From Syntrophomonas sp. UBA5314 (GTDB lineage: Bacteria > Bacillota > Syntrophomonadia > Syntrophomonadales > Syntrophomonadaceae), in NCBI GenBank assembly GCA_002410325.1, contig DHRK01000054.1, forward strand, positions 1 through 62,598: a DNA stretch of 62,598 bases, in the 5' to 3' direction. The notes below the pieces were generated by a model that had not been told where the DNA came from, did not search any database, and saw nothing but the letters and a program-made list of their open reading frames with translations. Positions within the stretch are counted from its first letter, which is position 1. Each line of letters begins with the position of its first letter. The position numbers and the translations under genes are program-made. Shown in pieces: positions 23,673 to 32,140 of this stretch.

Positions 23673-24437
23673 ATGGCCCCAATCATTGAAGTGAAGAACC
23701 TGACCAGGCTGTATGGCCAGCAGGGCGCTGTTTGCCGGGCCTTGCATGAGGTCGATTTTGAGATTGAGGCCGGGGCGTTTGTCGCTGTCATGGGCCCGTC
23801 CGGTTCCGGAAAAACGACCTTGCTGAATATCATTTCTACCATTGATAAACCGACCCAAGGCCGGGTAATCATCGGCGGCAGAGAAACCGAAACGCTAAAA
23901 GAAAAGGAATTGGCCCTGTTTCGCCGGGAGCTCATCGGGTTTGTCTTTCAGGAGTTCAATTTACTGGATAATATGACCATCCGGGATAATATTGCCTTGC
24001 CCCTTACCCTGAATAATATCAAAGCGGAAGAAATCTTGCGCAAAGTCCAAGAGTTGACTGAGCTGTTAGGCATCGACAACCAGTTGGACAAATATCCCTA
24101 TCAGCTGTCCGGCGGGCAAAAACAAAGAGCGGCGGTCTGCCGGGCTCTGGTCAACGCACCCCGGATACTGTTTGCCGACGAGCCTACCGGCGCGCTGGAC
24201 TCCAAAGCGGCGTCCGAACTTTTGGCCTGTTTCCGAGATGTCAGGAACCAGTACGGAACGACGGTGGTGATGGTAACCCATGATGCGGCTGCCGCCAGTT
24301 ACTGTGACCGGGTAATGTTTTTAAAAGACGGGATGCTCAGCGGTAAATTGGAGACCAACGGCAACGCCGAAGCGTTCTTCAAAAGGATTCTGAATATGGT
24401 GGCTTTGTTAGGGGGTGAAGGGCATGAACGCCTTTAA
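23673..24437 (+). CDS. BceA-type ABC transporter ATP-binding protein
   Basis: A 254-residue ATPase of the MacB/LolD/BceA group: Walker A GPSGSGKTT at 41-49, Q-loop FVFQEFNLLDN, signature QLSGGQKQRAAV and Walker B ILFADEPTGALDSK. An H-loop His follows in VVMVTHD. ATG 23673 follows a gggaggaag site; the upstream in-frame codon at 23643 lacks one. It energises the FtsX-like permease encoded next, whose start overlaps its last codons. Confidence 0.93.
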   Translation: MAPIIEVKNLTRLYGQQGAVCRALHEVDFEIEAGAFVAVMGPSGSGKTTLLNIISTIDKPTQGRVIIGGRETETLKEKELALFRRELIGFVFQEFNLLDNMTIRDNIALPLTLNNIKAEEILRKVQELTELLGIDNQLDKYPYQLSGGQKQRAAVCRALVNAPRILFADEPTGALDSKAASELLACFRDVRNQYGTTVVMVTHDAAAASYCDRVMFLKDGMLSGKLETNGNAEAFFKRILNMVALLGGEGHERL

Positions 24438-26376
24438 AATCTCCTGGCTGCTCTTTAAAAACAACCTGAAACTATACCGGTTTTATCTTACGGTCCTCAT
24501 CCTGACGACGGCCATTTATTATAATTTTCTGGCGATAAACTTTAACCCTTATTTGCAGGTACTCAATGAACAGTACGTCTTTGCGCGAACAGCGAGTTCT
24601 TTGTGCAGTATCATCCTGTTTTTGACCATACTGTCTTTTATGTTCCATGCCAATCATTTCTTCTATAAGCTGCGTTATAAAGAAATCGGCACCTATATGC
24701 TGATGGGCATTCCCGGCGGCAAAATCGGTAGGGTCTTTGCCCTGGAAAGTATCCTGCTCGGGGGAACGGCCGTCATCATCGGCCTGCCTATCGGCCTGCT
24801 GTTTTCCAAGCTTTTTTTTATGCTGCTGAGCAAAGCGATGATCCTGGATACCCAGATCCCGTTTTATATCCCACCCAGGGCGATCGGCACGCTGCTCTTG
24901 ATCTTAGCCTTGATTATTCTTGTGATGGGTTTAAGGAATTACCGGCTGGTCCGCAGCAGCAAGCTGATCGAAATCCTGAATGCAGCCAAGCAGGAGCAAA
25001 GGCTGCCGAAGATTCGATGGATTCGCGGCATCGCGGGGGTGGTATGCATTGCGGCGGCTTATTATCTGGCCTTGCATATACTTGACTTACCGTTTAATTT
25101 ACCGATGGATTTTATGCAGACCACGGTTTTAATCCTGATCCTGACCTGCAGCGGCACCTATTTTTTCTTTGGCAGCTTTTTGGCGATTGTCCTTAACGCG
25201 TTGATTCAGAAGAAAAAAGTCATCTATAAAAGGTCCAGGCTGGTGAGCTTCAGCAATACCTTATTCCGGCTGGGCACGCATTACCGGAGCCTGTCGATGA
25301 CGGCGATCTTATGTGCAGCTACTTTGGCCGCCTTCAGCGGGAGCCTGGCCCTGAAATATTTTGCCGACACCAATACGGCTATCGAAGCGCCTTACAGCAT
25401 TACTTGTTATAACCAGGACGAGGTTACTAAACAAAAGATTAGAGCTGTGATTCAAGCTTCACCGCATCAGATTCTGGCTGAACATGAGTCCCGTTTCCTG
25501 ACCGGACAGGTCTCCTATAAGAATGGCTACGGCGAGCGTACGGAAACGTGTTTGATAACCAGTTTTTCCGAAGTTAAAAAGTCATTAATGATAACCCGGC
25601 CCGAGGATTATCAGCAAATCTTAAAGATCATTGAACCCCGTGATAGTGAAACGGTAAGTATCTTACACGCCAATCTGGTCTTTTCGGGCAGCAGTCATGC
25701 CGGACAAGATTTCATTATCCAGGGGAGACCCTATATCTTAAAAAAAGAGGTCAAGATCCCGTTTATCGGTGAACTGGAGGGTATCGGCCAATATCAGACC
25801 TATATCGTTACGGATAAGCAGTACGATGAATTAAAAGAAAACCGCCCAGAGATGAACTTGTACGGGATCAACCTTACCGATCCGCAAGACAGCCTGCCCC
25901 TGGTGAAAAAAATTGCCGGGGTGATAAAAAACCCCGGGGAGAATCTCAACAGTTATGCCGGGCAATATCAATATAAGTACTATCTGATCGGGGCCTTTTA
26001 TTTCATGGGCCTGGTGATGGCCGTTGTTTTTATGATCTCTACCTTCAGCACCATGTATTTTAAGATTTTAAGCGACGCCATCCTGGACCGGGAACAGTAC
26101 AAGATCCTGATGAAAATCGGGATGACGGAACCGGAAATCGCCCAAAGCATTTATACCCAGGTGGGCATCGCCTTTATCCTGCCGGTCTTATTGGGAATCC
26201 TGCATGGAATTATGGCGATTAAAGCCTTGGAGTCGTTTATTCATTATCAATTCACCGCCAGTATTCTGATGGGGGGCGGTGTTTTGCTCCTGGTTATGGC
26301 AAGTTTCTATCTTTTTATGAGCAAGAAATATCGGGATATGGTGGTAAAGGGGTGGGAGAATCATGCAACAGCCTGA
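24424..26376 (+). CDS. BceB-type FtsX-family ABC transporter permease
   Basis: A 650-residue permease with membrane helices near the N-terminus, a middle group, a large extracellular loop (about 320-510), and a C-terminal helix group. This fits the ten-helix BceB design, in which the big loop senses antimicrobial peptides or lipid intermediates and signals to the kinase. The FtsX-like core reads LFKNNLKLYRFY near the start and MLMGIPGGKIGRVFALES. ATG 24424 has an aggggg site 8 bases upstream; GTG 24415 is an alternative. It overlaps both neighbours, so the genes are translationally coupled. Confidence 0.9.
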   Translation: MNAFKISWLLFKNNLKLYRFYLTVLILTTAIYYNFLAINFNPYLQVLNEQYVFARTASSLCSIILFLTILSFMFHANHFFYKLRYKEIGTYMLMGIPGGKIGRVFALESILLGGTAVIIGLPIGLLFSKLFFMLLSKAMILDTQIPFYIPPRAIGTLLLILALIILVMGLRNYRLVRSSKLIEILNAAKQEQRLPKIRWIRGIAGVVCIAAAYYLALHILDLPFNLPMDFMQTTVLILILTCSGTYFFFGSFLAIVLNALIQKKKVIYKRSRLVSFSNTLFRLGTHYRSLSMTAILCAATLAAFSGSLALKYFADTNTAIEAPYSITCYNQDEVTKQKIRAVIQASPHQILAEHESRFLTGQVSYKNGYGERTETCLITSFSEVKKSLMITRPEDYQQILKIIEPRDSETVSILHANLVFSGSSHAGQDFIIQGRPYILKKEVKIPFIGELEGIGQYQTYIVTDKQYDELKENRPEMNLYGINLTDPQDSLPLVKKIAGVIKNPGENLNSYAGQYQYKYYLIGAFYFMGLVMAVVFMISTFSTMYFKILSDAILDREQYKILMKIGMTEPEIAQSIYTQVGIAFILPVLLGILHGIMAIKALESFIHYQFTASILMGGGVLLLVMASFYLFMSKKYRDMVVKGWENHATA

Positions 26377-27658
26377 TGGGAGAAGAGGGGGGCGGTCCGG
26401 CCGCCGCTTGGCAAGCGTCCGCTTGTTGGTTCTGGTCTTTTTGCTGATCGTTACGCTCCTGGTTTCGCTGACAGGCTGTGACGGCGTACCTTCAACCAGG
26501 CCTTACCTGGCCGAAGACCGGGATACCGGTTGGATGAACGACCTCAGCTATCTGGAAAAAACGCTGCCCAAAGTCCATAAGAATTTGTATTTCCATCTCT
26601 CTGAGCAAGAGTTCCATCAGCAGCTGGAAGAACTTAAGAAAAAGGTTCCCGCTTATTCGGACGAACAGATGGAGATCGCCTTAAGCGTCATTCTGGCCGG
26701 TATCAACGATACCCATACCGGATCGAATATCGGCTCGGAATACCGGTACCCGCTGGAACTCTATTGGTTTGCCGAGGGCATCTATATCACGGGTACCAGC
26801 AAAGAATATCCGGAATTATTGGATGCCAGAATCATAACCCTGAACGGCAGGAAAATCGAAGAGGCGGCCGATACGCTCAGACCCCTGCTGGCAGGGGCCA
26901 ATGAAAGCTGGTTTAGGACCCAAATCGTCTATTATCTGCCCCTGCCGGGTATCCTGAAATACTTTGGCTTAAGCAAGGAGGATGAGATTGAGCTGGGTGT
27001 GGAGATGGAAAACGGTCAAAGGCAGACCGTGAAACTGAAGCCGGTGAGCTATAAAGACTATGTGGCGGCCGAACATCCGGCCGTATCTGTCCCGCTGTAC
27101 CGGAGCCGTCCGGATGAAAATTATTGGTACCAATATTTAAAAGACGAGAAAGTCATTTATCTGAACTATTGCAGTTGCAGTCAAATGAGAGAAAAACCTT
27201 TTGAAATCTTCGACAAGGAATTCTGGAATTTTGTCCAAAGCCATGAGGTAAACAAGCTGGTTTTGGATATTAGGAAAAATCGCGGCGGGAGCTCGACTAT
27301 TCTGGATCCTTTTATCAAAGAAGTGAAAAACAGCGGCTTCAACCAGCCGGGCAAGTTTTATGTGATCATAGGAAAAGATACGTTTTCTTCCGCCGTTCTG
27401 AATGCGATCGGCTTAAAGAAAGAAACCAGGGCCTATTTTGTAGGAGAAGCTACGGGCGGTGAACCGAACCATTACGGAGAGGTCAAGCAATTTAAGCTGC
27501 CGAACAGTGAAATAACGATCCGCTATTCGACGAAGTATTTCCATTGGCTGGATGAAGATGTAAATACGCTTGCGCCGGATACGGTGATTGAAGAAACTTT
27601 TGCCGCTTACCGGGCAGGGACTGATCCGGTGCTGGAGTGGATAGCGAAACAGGATTAA
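26363..27658 (+). CDS. S41-like peptidase lipoprotein linked to the Bce-like module
   Basis: A 431-residue protein with a long basic N-terminus, a hydrophobic segment and a lipobox-like VSLTGC (Cys near 39), so it is probably membrane-anchored outside the cell. The body resembles tail-specific protease (S41) family proteins: LDIRKNRGGSS, then VIIGKDTFSSAVLNA with the presumed nucleophile Ser, then EATGGEPNHYGE. It lacks an obvious PDZ domain. It overlaps the permease gene by 14 bases, making it the fifth gene of the operon. That is not standard for Bce systems, so it may process a peptide substrate or a regulator. The catalytic dyad is inferred. Confidence 0.8.
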   Translation: MQQPDGRRGGRSGRRLASVRLLVLVFLLIVTLLVSLTGCDGVPSTRPYLAEDRDTGWMNDLSYLEKTLPKVHKNLYFHLSEQEFHQQLEELKKKVPAYSDEQMEIALSVILAGINDTHTGSNIGSEYRYPLELYWFAEGIYITGTSKEYPELLDARIITLNGRKIEEAADTLRPLLAGANESWFRTQIVYYLPLPGILKYFGLSKEDEIELGVEMENGQRQTVKLKPVSYKDYVAAEHPAVSVPLYRSRPDENYWYQYLKDEKVIYLNYCSCSQMREKPFEIFDKEFWNFVQSHEVNKLVLDIRKNRGGSSTILDPFIKEVKNSGFNQPGKFYVIIGKDTFSSAVLNAIGLKKETRAYFVGEATGGEPNHYGEVKQFKLPNSEITIRYSTKYFHWLDEDVNTLAPDTVIEETFAAYRAGTDPVLEWIAKQD

Positions 27659-27737
27659 GTGCTTGCAATGATCAATGGGAGGAACTTTTCTATAGATTAT
27701 TCGCATAAGTTCATCCGGCTTATAGCAACAAGCATAT

Positions 27738-27826
27738 CCAAAGTTCAGATTACAATTCCTAAAAATTCAATCTGAAAGACGATTATAAAGTAATTTTTAT
27801 TGAAAATGATGATAAGATTATTTTTA
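27738..27826 (+). pseudogene. Relic of an AbrB-type antitoxin N-terminus
   Basis: The bases match the stretch near 355-450 of the intact antitoxin gene (ITIPI then DGDKVIFIE and DKIIF region). They have several substitutions and a short deletion that break the frame. It lies directly upstream of the tail-sheath fragment. With the relic at 12633 it shows that related toxin-antitoxin loci once existed at two more places. Confidence 0.75.
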
Positions 27827-27838
27827 GGGATAAATTAA

Positions 27839-28128
27839 CAGGTAGAAAACTCATTGAAATCAGGGAAGGGGGTAGTCTTTGAGCCGAATAATCAGATTCT
27901 GTGGGAACGGGTAAAGAGAAGCATCGAGAGTTTTCTGACTGGGGTATGGAGAAACGGGGCGTTGGCCGGAGCATCGCCGGAAGAGGCGTTTTTTGTGGAT
28001 ATCGGTCCGCAGACATGACTCAGGACGACATCGACAACGGCCGCTTAATATGTATCATAGGCGCAGCACCTGTGAAACCTGCCGAATTTGTCATTTTCAG
28101 AATTATGCAGAAGACCGGTGAACCGTGA
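27839..28128 (+). pseudogene. C-terminal remnant of a contractile tail sheath protein
   Basis: Two frames together encode the conserved end of the phage/contractile-injection-system tail sheath. The first gives GVVFEPNNQILWERVKRSIE, FLTGVWRNGALAGASPEEAF and FFVDIG. After a small indel near 28010 the second gives MTQDDIDNGRLICIIGAAPV and KPAEFVIFRI. The N-terminal 80 percent or more of the gene is missing. The intact gene downstream belongs to the same kind of locus, so this is the stump of a contractile tail (R-pyocin-like or eCIS) operon. Confidence 0.88.
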
Positions 28129-28150
28129 TAATTTGAAGGGAGGAGAGAGT

Positions 28151-28504
28151 ATGTCATTCCAGACTGAGTATCATTTTGAACTGCCGCGGGGTTATGTGGA
28201 TAAAGAGGGAAACCTCCATAAGCGCGGTGTTATGCGTTTGGCGACGGCGGCAGATGAGATATTGCCGATGAGAGATATACGGGTACAGGAAAACCAGAAA
28301 TATTTGAGTGTGCTGATTTTGGCGAGGGTTGTCACCAAACTGGGTAACTTACATACGGTCGATGCGTCCGTTATTGAGAACTTATTTACTGCCGATCTGG
28401 CCTATTTGCAGGATTTTTATCAGCATATCAACCAGTCAGAACCGCCCAAGTATAAATTTATCTGCTCTCAATGCGGTCAGGAAAATGAAGTGGATTTGCT
28501 CTAA
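28151..28504 (+). CDS. Contractile-tail (eCIS/phage-like) assembly chaperone-type protein
   Basis: This 117-residue protein starts at ATG 28151 with a gggagg site. Its conserved core FELPRGYVDKEGNLHKRGVM, RLATAADEILPMRD and ADLAYLQDFYQHIN is known from small proteins encoded in contractile injection system and phage-tail clusters, likely tail-assembly chaperones or baseplate helpers. The C-terminus has a CXXC motif (CSQCGQE) that may bind metal. It follows the tail-sheath relic by 22 bases, but no tube, baseplate, spike or AAA+ ATPase gene follows, so the operon is gone and this gene is orphaned. The family role is inferred from context. Confidence 0.7.
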   Translation: MSFQTEYHFELPRGYVDKEGNLHKRGVMRLATAADEILPMRDIRVQENQKYLSVLILARVVTKLGNLHTVDASVIENLFTADLAYLQDFYQHINQSEPPKYKFICSQCGQENEVDLL

Positions 28505-28563
28505 TCGGGGTTATACTAAAGCTTATCGTCCCATCAGTGACATTTACAAGTTGCATAGTTATT
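28458..28563 (-). pseudogene. C-terminal scrap of a BclA-like collagen-domain protein
   Basis: The minus-strand frame encodes MQLVNVTDGTISFSITPIRA, closely matching LQLENATDGTIAFAVVPIKA at the C-terminus of the protein at 30944-32140. Nothing else of the gene remains. It overlaps the 3' end of the plus-strand chaperone-like gene. Confidence 0.7.
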
Positions 28564-28573
28564 GTGTCCGGAA

Positions 28574-29425
28574 TCACAGGCCTCCAGACGCTACAGATAT
28601 CGCTTCGGTTACCATGGGTGAGTACATCATGATCGCTTGATTGGCGCAAATAGCCTCGTCCCCGATCTCATGGCCATTGAGGTCATAAGTCTTGCGGCCT
28701 ATGACGTTATTGCGGGTATAACCGCCCCACCACTCCGCCTGAATGATGTGTTCCCTCTCGTAGACTTGGTATCGCACCTCAAGCGGGTGGCTGCTGCGCC
28801 ACTCCCCATAAAGATTCTCATCATCCAGTTCGATAAGCAGTTGATAAGCGGATTGCGTGTGATTGTTTATCTGCAGATCAATGTAATTATAGACCACCGT
28901 AGCCCCGCTGCCGAATGGCTGGGTGCGGCTGCTGTCAGGAAATACATCGTAATTGTGCCTCCAGCGCTCGGTGACTGTCAGCGGGGTATAAAGGGTCATC
29001 CAGTAGATCAGGTTGGACAACTGGCACAGTCCCCCGCCGGTTCCTGAACAAACCAGGCCATTGCTTAGGACCATGCCATCCAGATATCCTTTGCGGCGGT
29101 TGGGCTTACCTACCGATCTCCAGAACGAGAAGGTCTCCCCGGGCTGCAGAATCAGCCCGTTCAAGCGCGAAGCAGCCAGGCGCAGATTGGTTATCTTATT
29201 ATACTGCAGCTGCATATCAACCTGGGTCAAGTTTCTCAGCAACGGGGTTTGGTGGCCTGCGATTTTATGCGCCAGCGGGCAGTTGGCATCCATGGCACTG
29301 GCATAGCGCTTATTCAGGAACAGCCACTGCATGTATCTTCGCCCGGTGAAAAACGCCCGGCCCAGGGCCAGACGCAGCGGCGATCTTTGCGTGGGAACCA
29401 TTGACTTGGCAATTGATTTGTTCAT
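28574..29425 (-). CDS. VanW-family protein
   Basis: A 283-residue protein with the VanW core: LQPGETFSFWRSVGKPNRRKG, GGLCQLSNLIYWM and TVVYNYIDLQI. VanW was first seen in vancomycin-resistance clusters, but most homologues, including those in sporulating Bacillota, occur elsewhere and their role in the envelope is unknown. No signal peptide is obvious. It stands alone on the minus strand, followed by the scrap of a collagen-like gene. There are no other van genes in the window, so resistance should not be assumed. Confidence 0.88.
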   Translation of the reverse strand: MNKSIAKSMVPTQRSPLRLALGRAFFTGRRYMQWLFLNKRYASAMDANCPLAHKIAGHQTPLLRNLTQVDMQLQYNKITNLRLAASRLNGLILQPGETFSFWRSVGKPNRRKGYLDGMVLSNGLVCSGTGGGLCQLSNLIYWMTLYTPLTVTERWRHNYDVFPDSSRTQPFGSGATVVYNYIDLQINNHTQSAYQLLIELDDENLYGEWRSSHPLEVRYQVYEREHIIQAEWWGGYTRNNVIGRKTYDLNGHEIGDEAICANQAIMMYSPMVTEAISVASGGL

Positions 29426-29796
29426 CTTTGTACCTTTTTGCCCCGGGTCTAACTCTGTCGACTGCTAAATACGATAACTGCTATATCTACGCCACTGTCT
29501 TCAGCCGCTCTGCCAAAGCTCGATAGGATGTATTACCGAGCTGGTGAAGCTGTATATTGTACGATGTTAACCATATATTCTTTCACTTATGCTAGTAGTT
29601 CCCAGACGGTTCTACCTTTTTATGGGCAACAGGGGCTGGTCTTTTTTAGCCCGCAAAAATGGGCTGAAAAAAAGGGATCTTTATCGAAGGCCTTATCAAA
29701 ATGCTCAGGCTGCGGAGCAGGAGTCACGGCAATATAATAAGCAGTAAACCCTTGTTTGCCCAATGGCTCTAAATCGTTTCTAGGCTTAGAAAGCCC
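29426..29796. other. Intergenic region between VanW and the collagen-like genes
   Basis: No intact gene. A minus-strand stretch around 29620-29760 reads like protein (GFTAYYIAVTPAPQPEHFDK) and may be a fragment of an unknown gene. Its closeness to other relics supports that, but I do not recognise the family. Confidence 0.35.
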
Positions 29797-30870
29797 TTAA
29801 GTTAGCCTGTGCACTGACCATACCAGGCCGGTTCCTCCACCCCCTAAACTGATATTGATGGTTACCCCGGCCGACACATAAAACAGACCTAAGACATCAC
29901 CCTCGTTTAGTTCTACATCACCGGCTAATGTAACTGTCCCATTACCGATCAGAGTTCTTAAGTTTAGAACAAGCGCTACATTCACATTTATCAATGGCAT
30001 CAAACCGTTGACCAAAGTAGTTGCCGTCGGCGATGTTCTCTGAATGGCGAAAGCGGGATTTTGCCCGCTGGGAATGGTAACCGTCACAGTTGCGACGGTT
30101 GCATAGCTGATCGTCGCCTTTAGCGAATATGTCTCGGCAGCGGGGGCTGTGAAATTTCCTGTCGTTGGATTAAAGGAAGCGCTTCCATAGTAAGGGGCGG
30201 CTACCGACCAATTGGTAATCTGCGTGTCCCCTGTCACTGAAAATGACGATCGGAAAGCGGAAAATCCTGCATCTGCAAAATTCGGCCCGGTTGCGCCGGT
30301 TGCCCCGGTATTTCCGATAGAACCAGTAGCGCCGGTTAGTCCGGTAGCGCCGGTGGTTCCAGTTCCAGTAGCTCCGGTTGCTCCGGTAGTGCCGGAAGCC
30401 CCGGTTATACCCGGGGTGCCCGTTGCTCCAGTTACACCAGTTGCGCCGGTTGCCCCTCCTGCGATTTCTTCCAGTTGGCCCAAAACCAAATGGGCCTTTT
30501 CCGCCATCAAAGTAGTATAAGCTACAGGGCTGGCCGTTTTATTCACCAAGCTCAATGTTACTGGCGCGGTATCGGCCTGGATAAGTGCAAACCCGGCAAC
30601 CTCGCCTGTTTTCAAAGGTGTATTTCCTGGTATATCTTCATCCTGCGATGTTACGATGGAAAAAATTACAGCGTTGTCTCCCAGCGCCGACTGAGTCGCC
30701 ACCCACCAGTTGATAAAATACCTTCCCGGTTGGCCGATGGTGATTACCCCAGTTCCTGAATCATAGCTTACGTCTCCGAAGTTGCTCAGGACCGTTTCAA
30801 ATAGAACATTGTCATCTGTATTGATTACGCCGCCAATACTTTTTTGCAGCTGGAGGCCTATTGCGCTCAC
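29797..30870 (-). CDS. Collagen-like exosporium-type protein with two globular heads (copy 1)
   Basis: The 357-residue protein has three parts. Residues 1-136 form a jelly-roll-like domain (GRYFINWWVATQ; VTLSLVNKTASP). Residues about 137-195 form a collagen-like stalk of G-X-T triplets (GATGATGVTGATG). Residues about 196-357 are a second, different C1q/TNF-like head (AAPYYGSASFNPTTGNFTAP; GDVLGLFYVSAG). BclA-type proteins make the hair-like nap on spore exosporium. Here a globular domain also precedes the collagen. It starts at GTG 30870 with an AAGGAGG site. The first 140 residues nearly duplicate those of the neighbouring gene. No exosporium-targeting leader was recognised, so spore location is inferred. 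Confidence 0.85.
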   Translation of the reverse strand: MSAIGLQLQKSIGGVINTDDNVLFETVLSNFGDVSYDSGTGVITIGQPGRYFINWWVATQSALGDNAVIFSIVTSQDEDIPGNTPLKTGEVAGFALIQADTAPVTLSLVNKTASPVAYTTLMAEKAHLVLGQLEEIAGGATGATGVTGATGTPGITGASGTTGATGATGTGTTGATGLTGATGSIGNTGATGATGPNFADAGFSAFRSSFSVTGDTQITNWSVAAPYYGSASFNPTTGNFTAPAAETYSLKATISYATVATVTVTIPSGQNPAFAIQRTSPTATTLVNGLMPLINVNVALVLNLRTLIGNGTVTLAGDVELNEGDVLGLFYVSAGVTINISLGGGGTGLVWSVHRLT

Positions 30871-30943
30871 GTCAAATCCTCCTTACCACAATATATCCGA
30901 TATAAAAACCATGGAGCATTTCGATCTGTCATTGAATTATTGG

Positions 30944-32140
30944 TTATAGCGTTACATGTACAATGGTTAAGTCTGCTTTAATGGGGACTACAGCAAAGGC
31001 TATGGTTCCGTCAGTTGCATTTTCAAGTTGCAAGGTAAGCGGGCTAGCCGATACTTGAATTAAAGCATTTCCGCTTATTTGATTGGTCACGTTAGGACTC
31101 GAAGCCATGATGTTATCTCCCCCGGAGCTAGTAATGCTAAAGGTTGGAACAGTATCCGTTCCGCCCATAATGCCATCGACTGATACCCACCAATTAATAT
31201 AGAACAAACCAGTCTGGTCAATGGTGATCTCCCCGGTTGAATCATCATAAGAAATAAATGCTGATTGGGAGCTTACTATTGTATCGAATATTACGGGTGC
31301 GCCGGGGGCAAGGTCTGAGGCTGCGTCTTGCAGTTGAATCTCTATTCCTCTTAACTGCATTGTTGCCCCGGTTGATCCGGTGGTTCCCGTTGTCCCGGTC
31401 TCACCCATAGCTCCAGTCGCTCCGGTGGAGCCAGTGGTTCCGGTTCCCGTAGCTCCAGTTTTACCTATGGCGCCGGTAGCCCCGGTCTCGCCTGTGGCTC
31501 CAGTTGTGCCAATGTCCCCGGTAGCCCCGGTCTCGCCTGTGGCTCCAGTTGTGCCAACGTCCCCGGTAGCCCCGGTCGCGCCCGTCGCTCCAGTTGTGCC
31601 AACGTCCCCGGTAGCCCCGGTCTCACCCGTGGCTCCGGTAGGGCCAACGTCTCCGGTAGCCCCGGTTATTCCAGTCACCCCAGTTGTGCCGGTAGTCCCG
31701 GTTATACCTGTCGCTCCGGTTGCTCCTCCTACGATTTCTTCCAGTTGGCCCAAAACCAAATGGGCTTTTTCCGCTATTAAAGTAATATACGCTACACTGC
31801 TGGCCGTTTTATTAACCAAGCTCAATGTTACCGGCGCGGTATCGACCTGGATAAGTGCGAATCCGGCGACTTCACCTGTTTTTAAAGGTGTATTCCCTGG
31901 TATATCATCATCCTGCGATGTTATGATAGAAAAAATTACGGCATTCGGTCCCAGCGATGTCTGAGTCGCCACCCACCAGTTGATAAAATACCTTCCCGGT
32001 TGGCCGATAGTGATGACCCCAGTTCCTGAATCATAGCTTACGTCTCCGAAGTTGCTCAAGACCGTTTCAAATAGAACATTGTCATCTGTATTGATTACGC
32101 CGCCAATACTTTTTTGTAGTTGGAGTCCTATTGTATTCAC
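30944..32140 (-). CDS. Collagen-like exosporium-type protein with two globular heads (copy 2)
   Basis: A 398-residue paralogue of the next gene downstream. Residues 1-136 differ from it at only about a dozen positions. The collagen-like stalk is longer (about 137-260) and its DNA is a tandem array of GDVGTTGATGETGATG-type units. The C-terminal head (about 262-398) is not the same as in copy 1 and instead resembles its own N-terminal head (FYINWWVS versus YFINWWVA), so the protein looks like two related heads on one stalk. It starts at GTG 32140 with AAGGAGG. The two genes are 73 bases apart, same strand, and probably arose by tandem duplication followed by C-terminal domain swapping. Confidence 0.85.
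   Translation of the reverse strand: MNTIGLQLQKSIGGVINTDDNVLFETVLSNFGDVSYDSGTGVITIGQPGRYFINWWVATQTSLGPNAVIFSIITSQDDDIPGNTPLKTGEVAGFALIQVDTAPVTLSLVNKTASSVAYITLIAEKAHLVLGQLEEIVGGATGATGITGTTGTTGVTGITGATGDVGPTGATGETGATGDVGTTGATGATGATGDVGTTGATGETGATGDIGTTGATGETGATGAIGKTGATGTGTTGSTGATGAMGETGTTGTTGSTGATMQLRGIEIQLQDAASDLAPGAPVIFDTIVSSQSAFISYDDSTGEITIDQTGLFYINWWVSVDGIMGGTDTVPTFSITSSGGDNIMASSPNVTNQISGNALIQVSASPLTLQLENATDGTIAFAVVPIKADLTIVHVTL
31370..31715. repeat. Tandem collagen-coding repeat
   Basis: About 345 bases of short imperfect tandem units encode GATG-type triplets on the minus strand. A higher-order unit of about 54 bases recurs several times (cgtccccggtagccccgg). Such arrays change length by slippage. 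Confidence 0.75.

Noticed and set aside
27839..28504. Intact prophage or functional contractile injection system
   Set aside because: Only a sheath tail and one small gene remain. No tube, baseplate, spike, terminase or integrase is present.
28574..29425. Vancomycin resistance locus based on VanW
   Set aside because: No vanA/H/X/Y/R/S genes accompany it, and VanW homologues are common without resistance.
30300..30460. CRISPR-like array in the collagen genes
   Set aside because: The repeats are in-frame coding triplets without unique spacers.
31380..31964. Long plus-strand ORF rich in Pro-Val-Ala repeats
   Set aside because: It is the antisense of the collagen-coding G-X-T repeats of the minus-strand gene and has no ribosome site.
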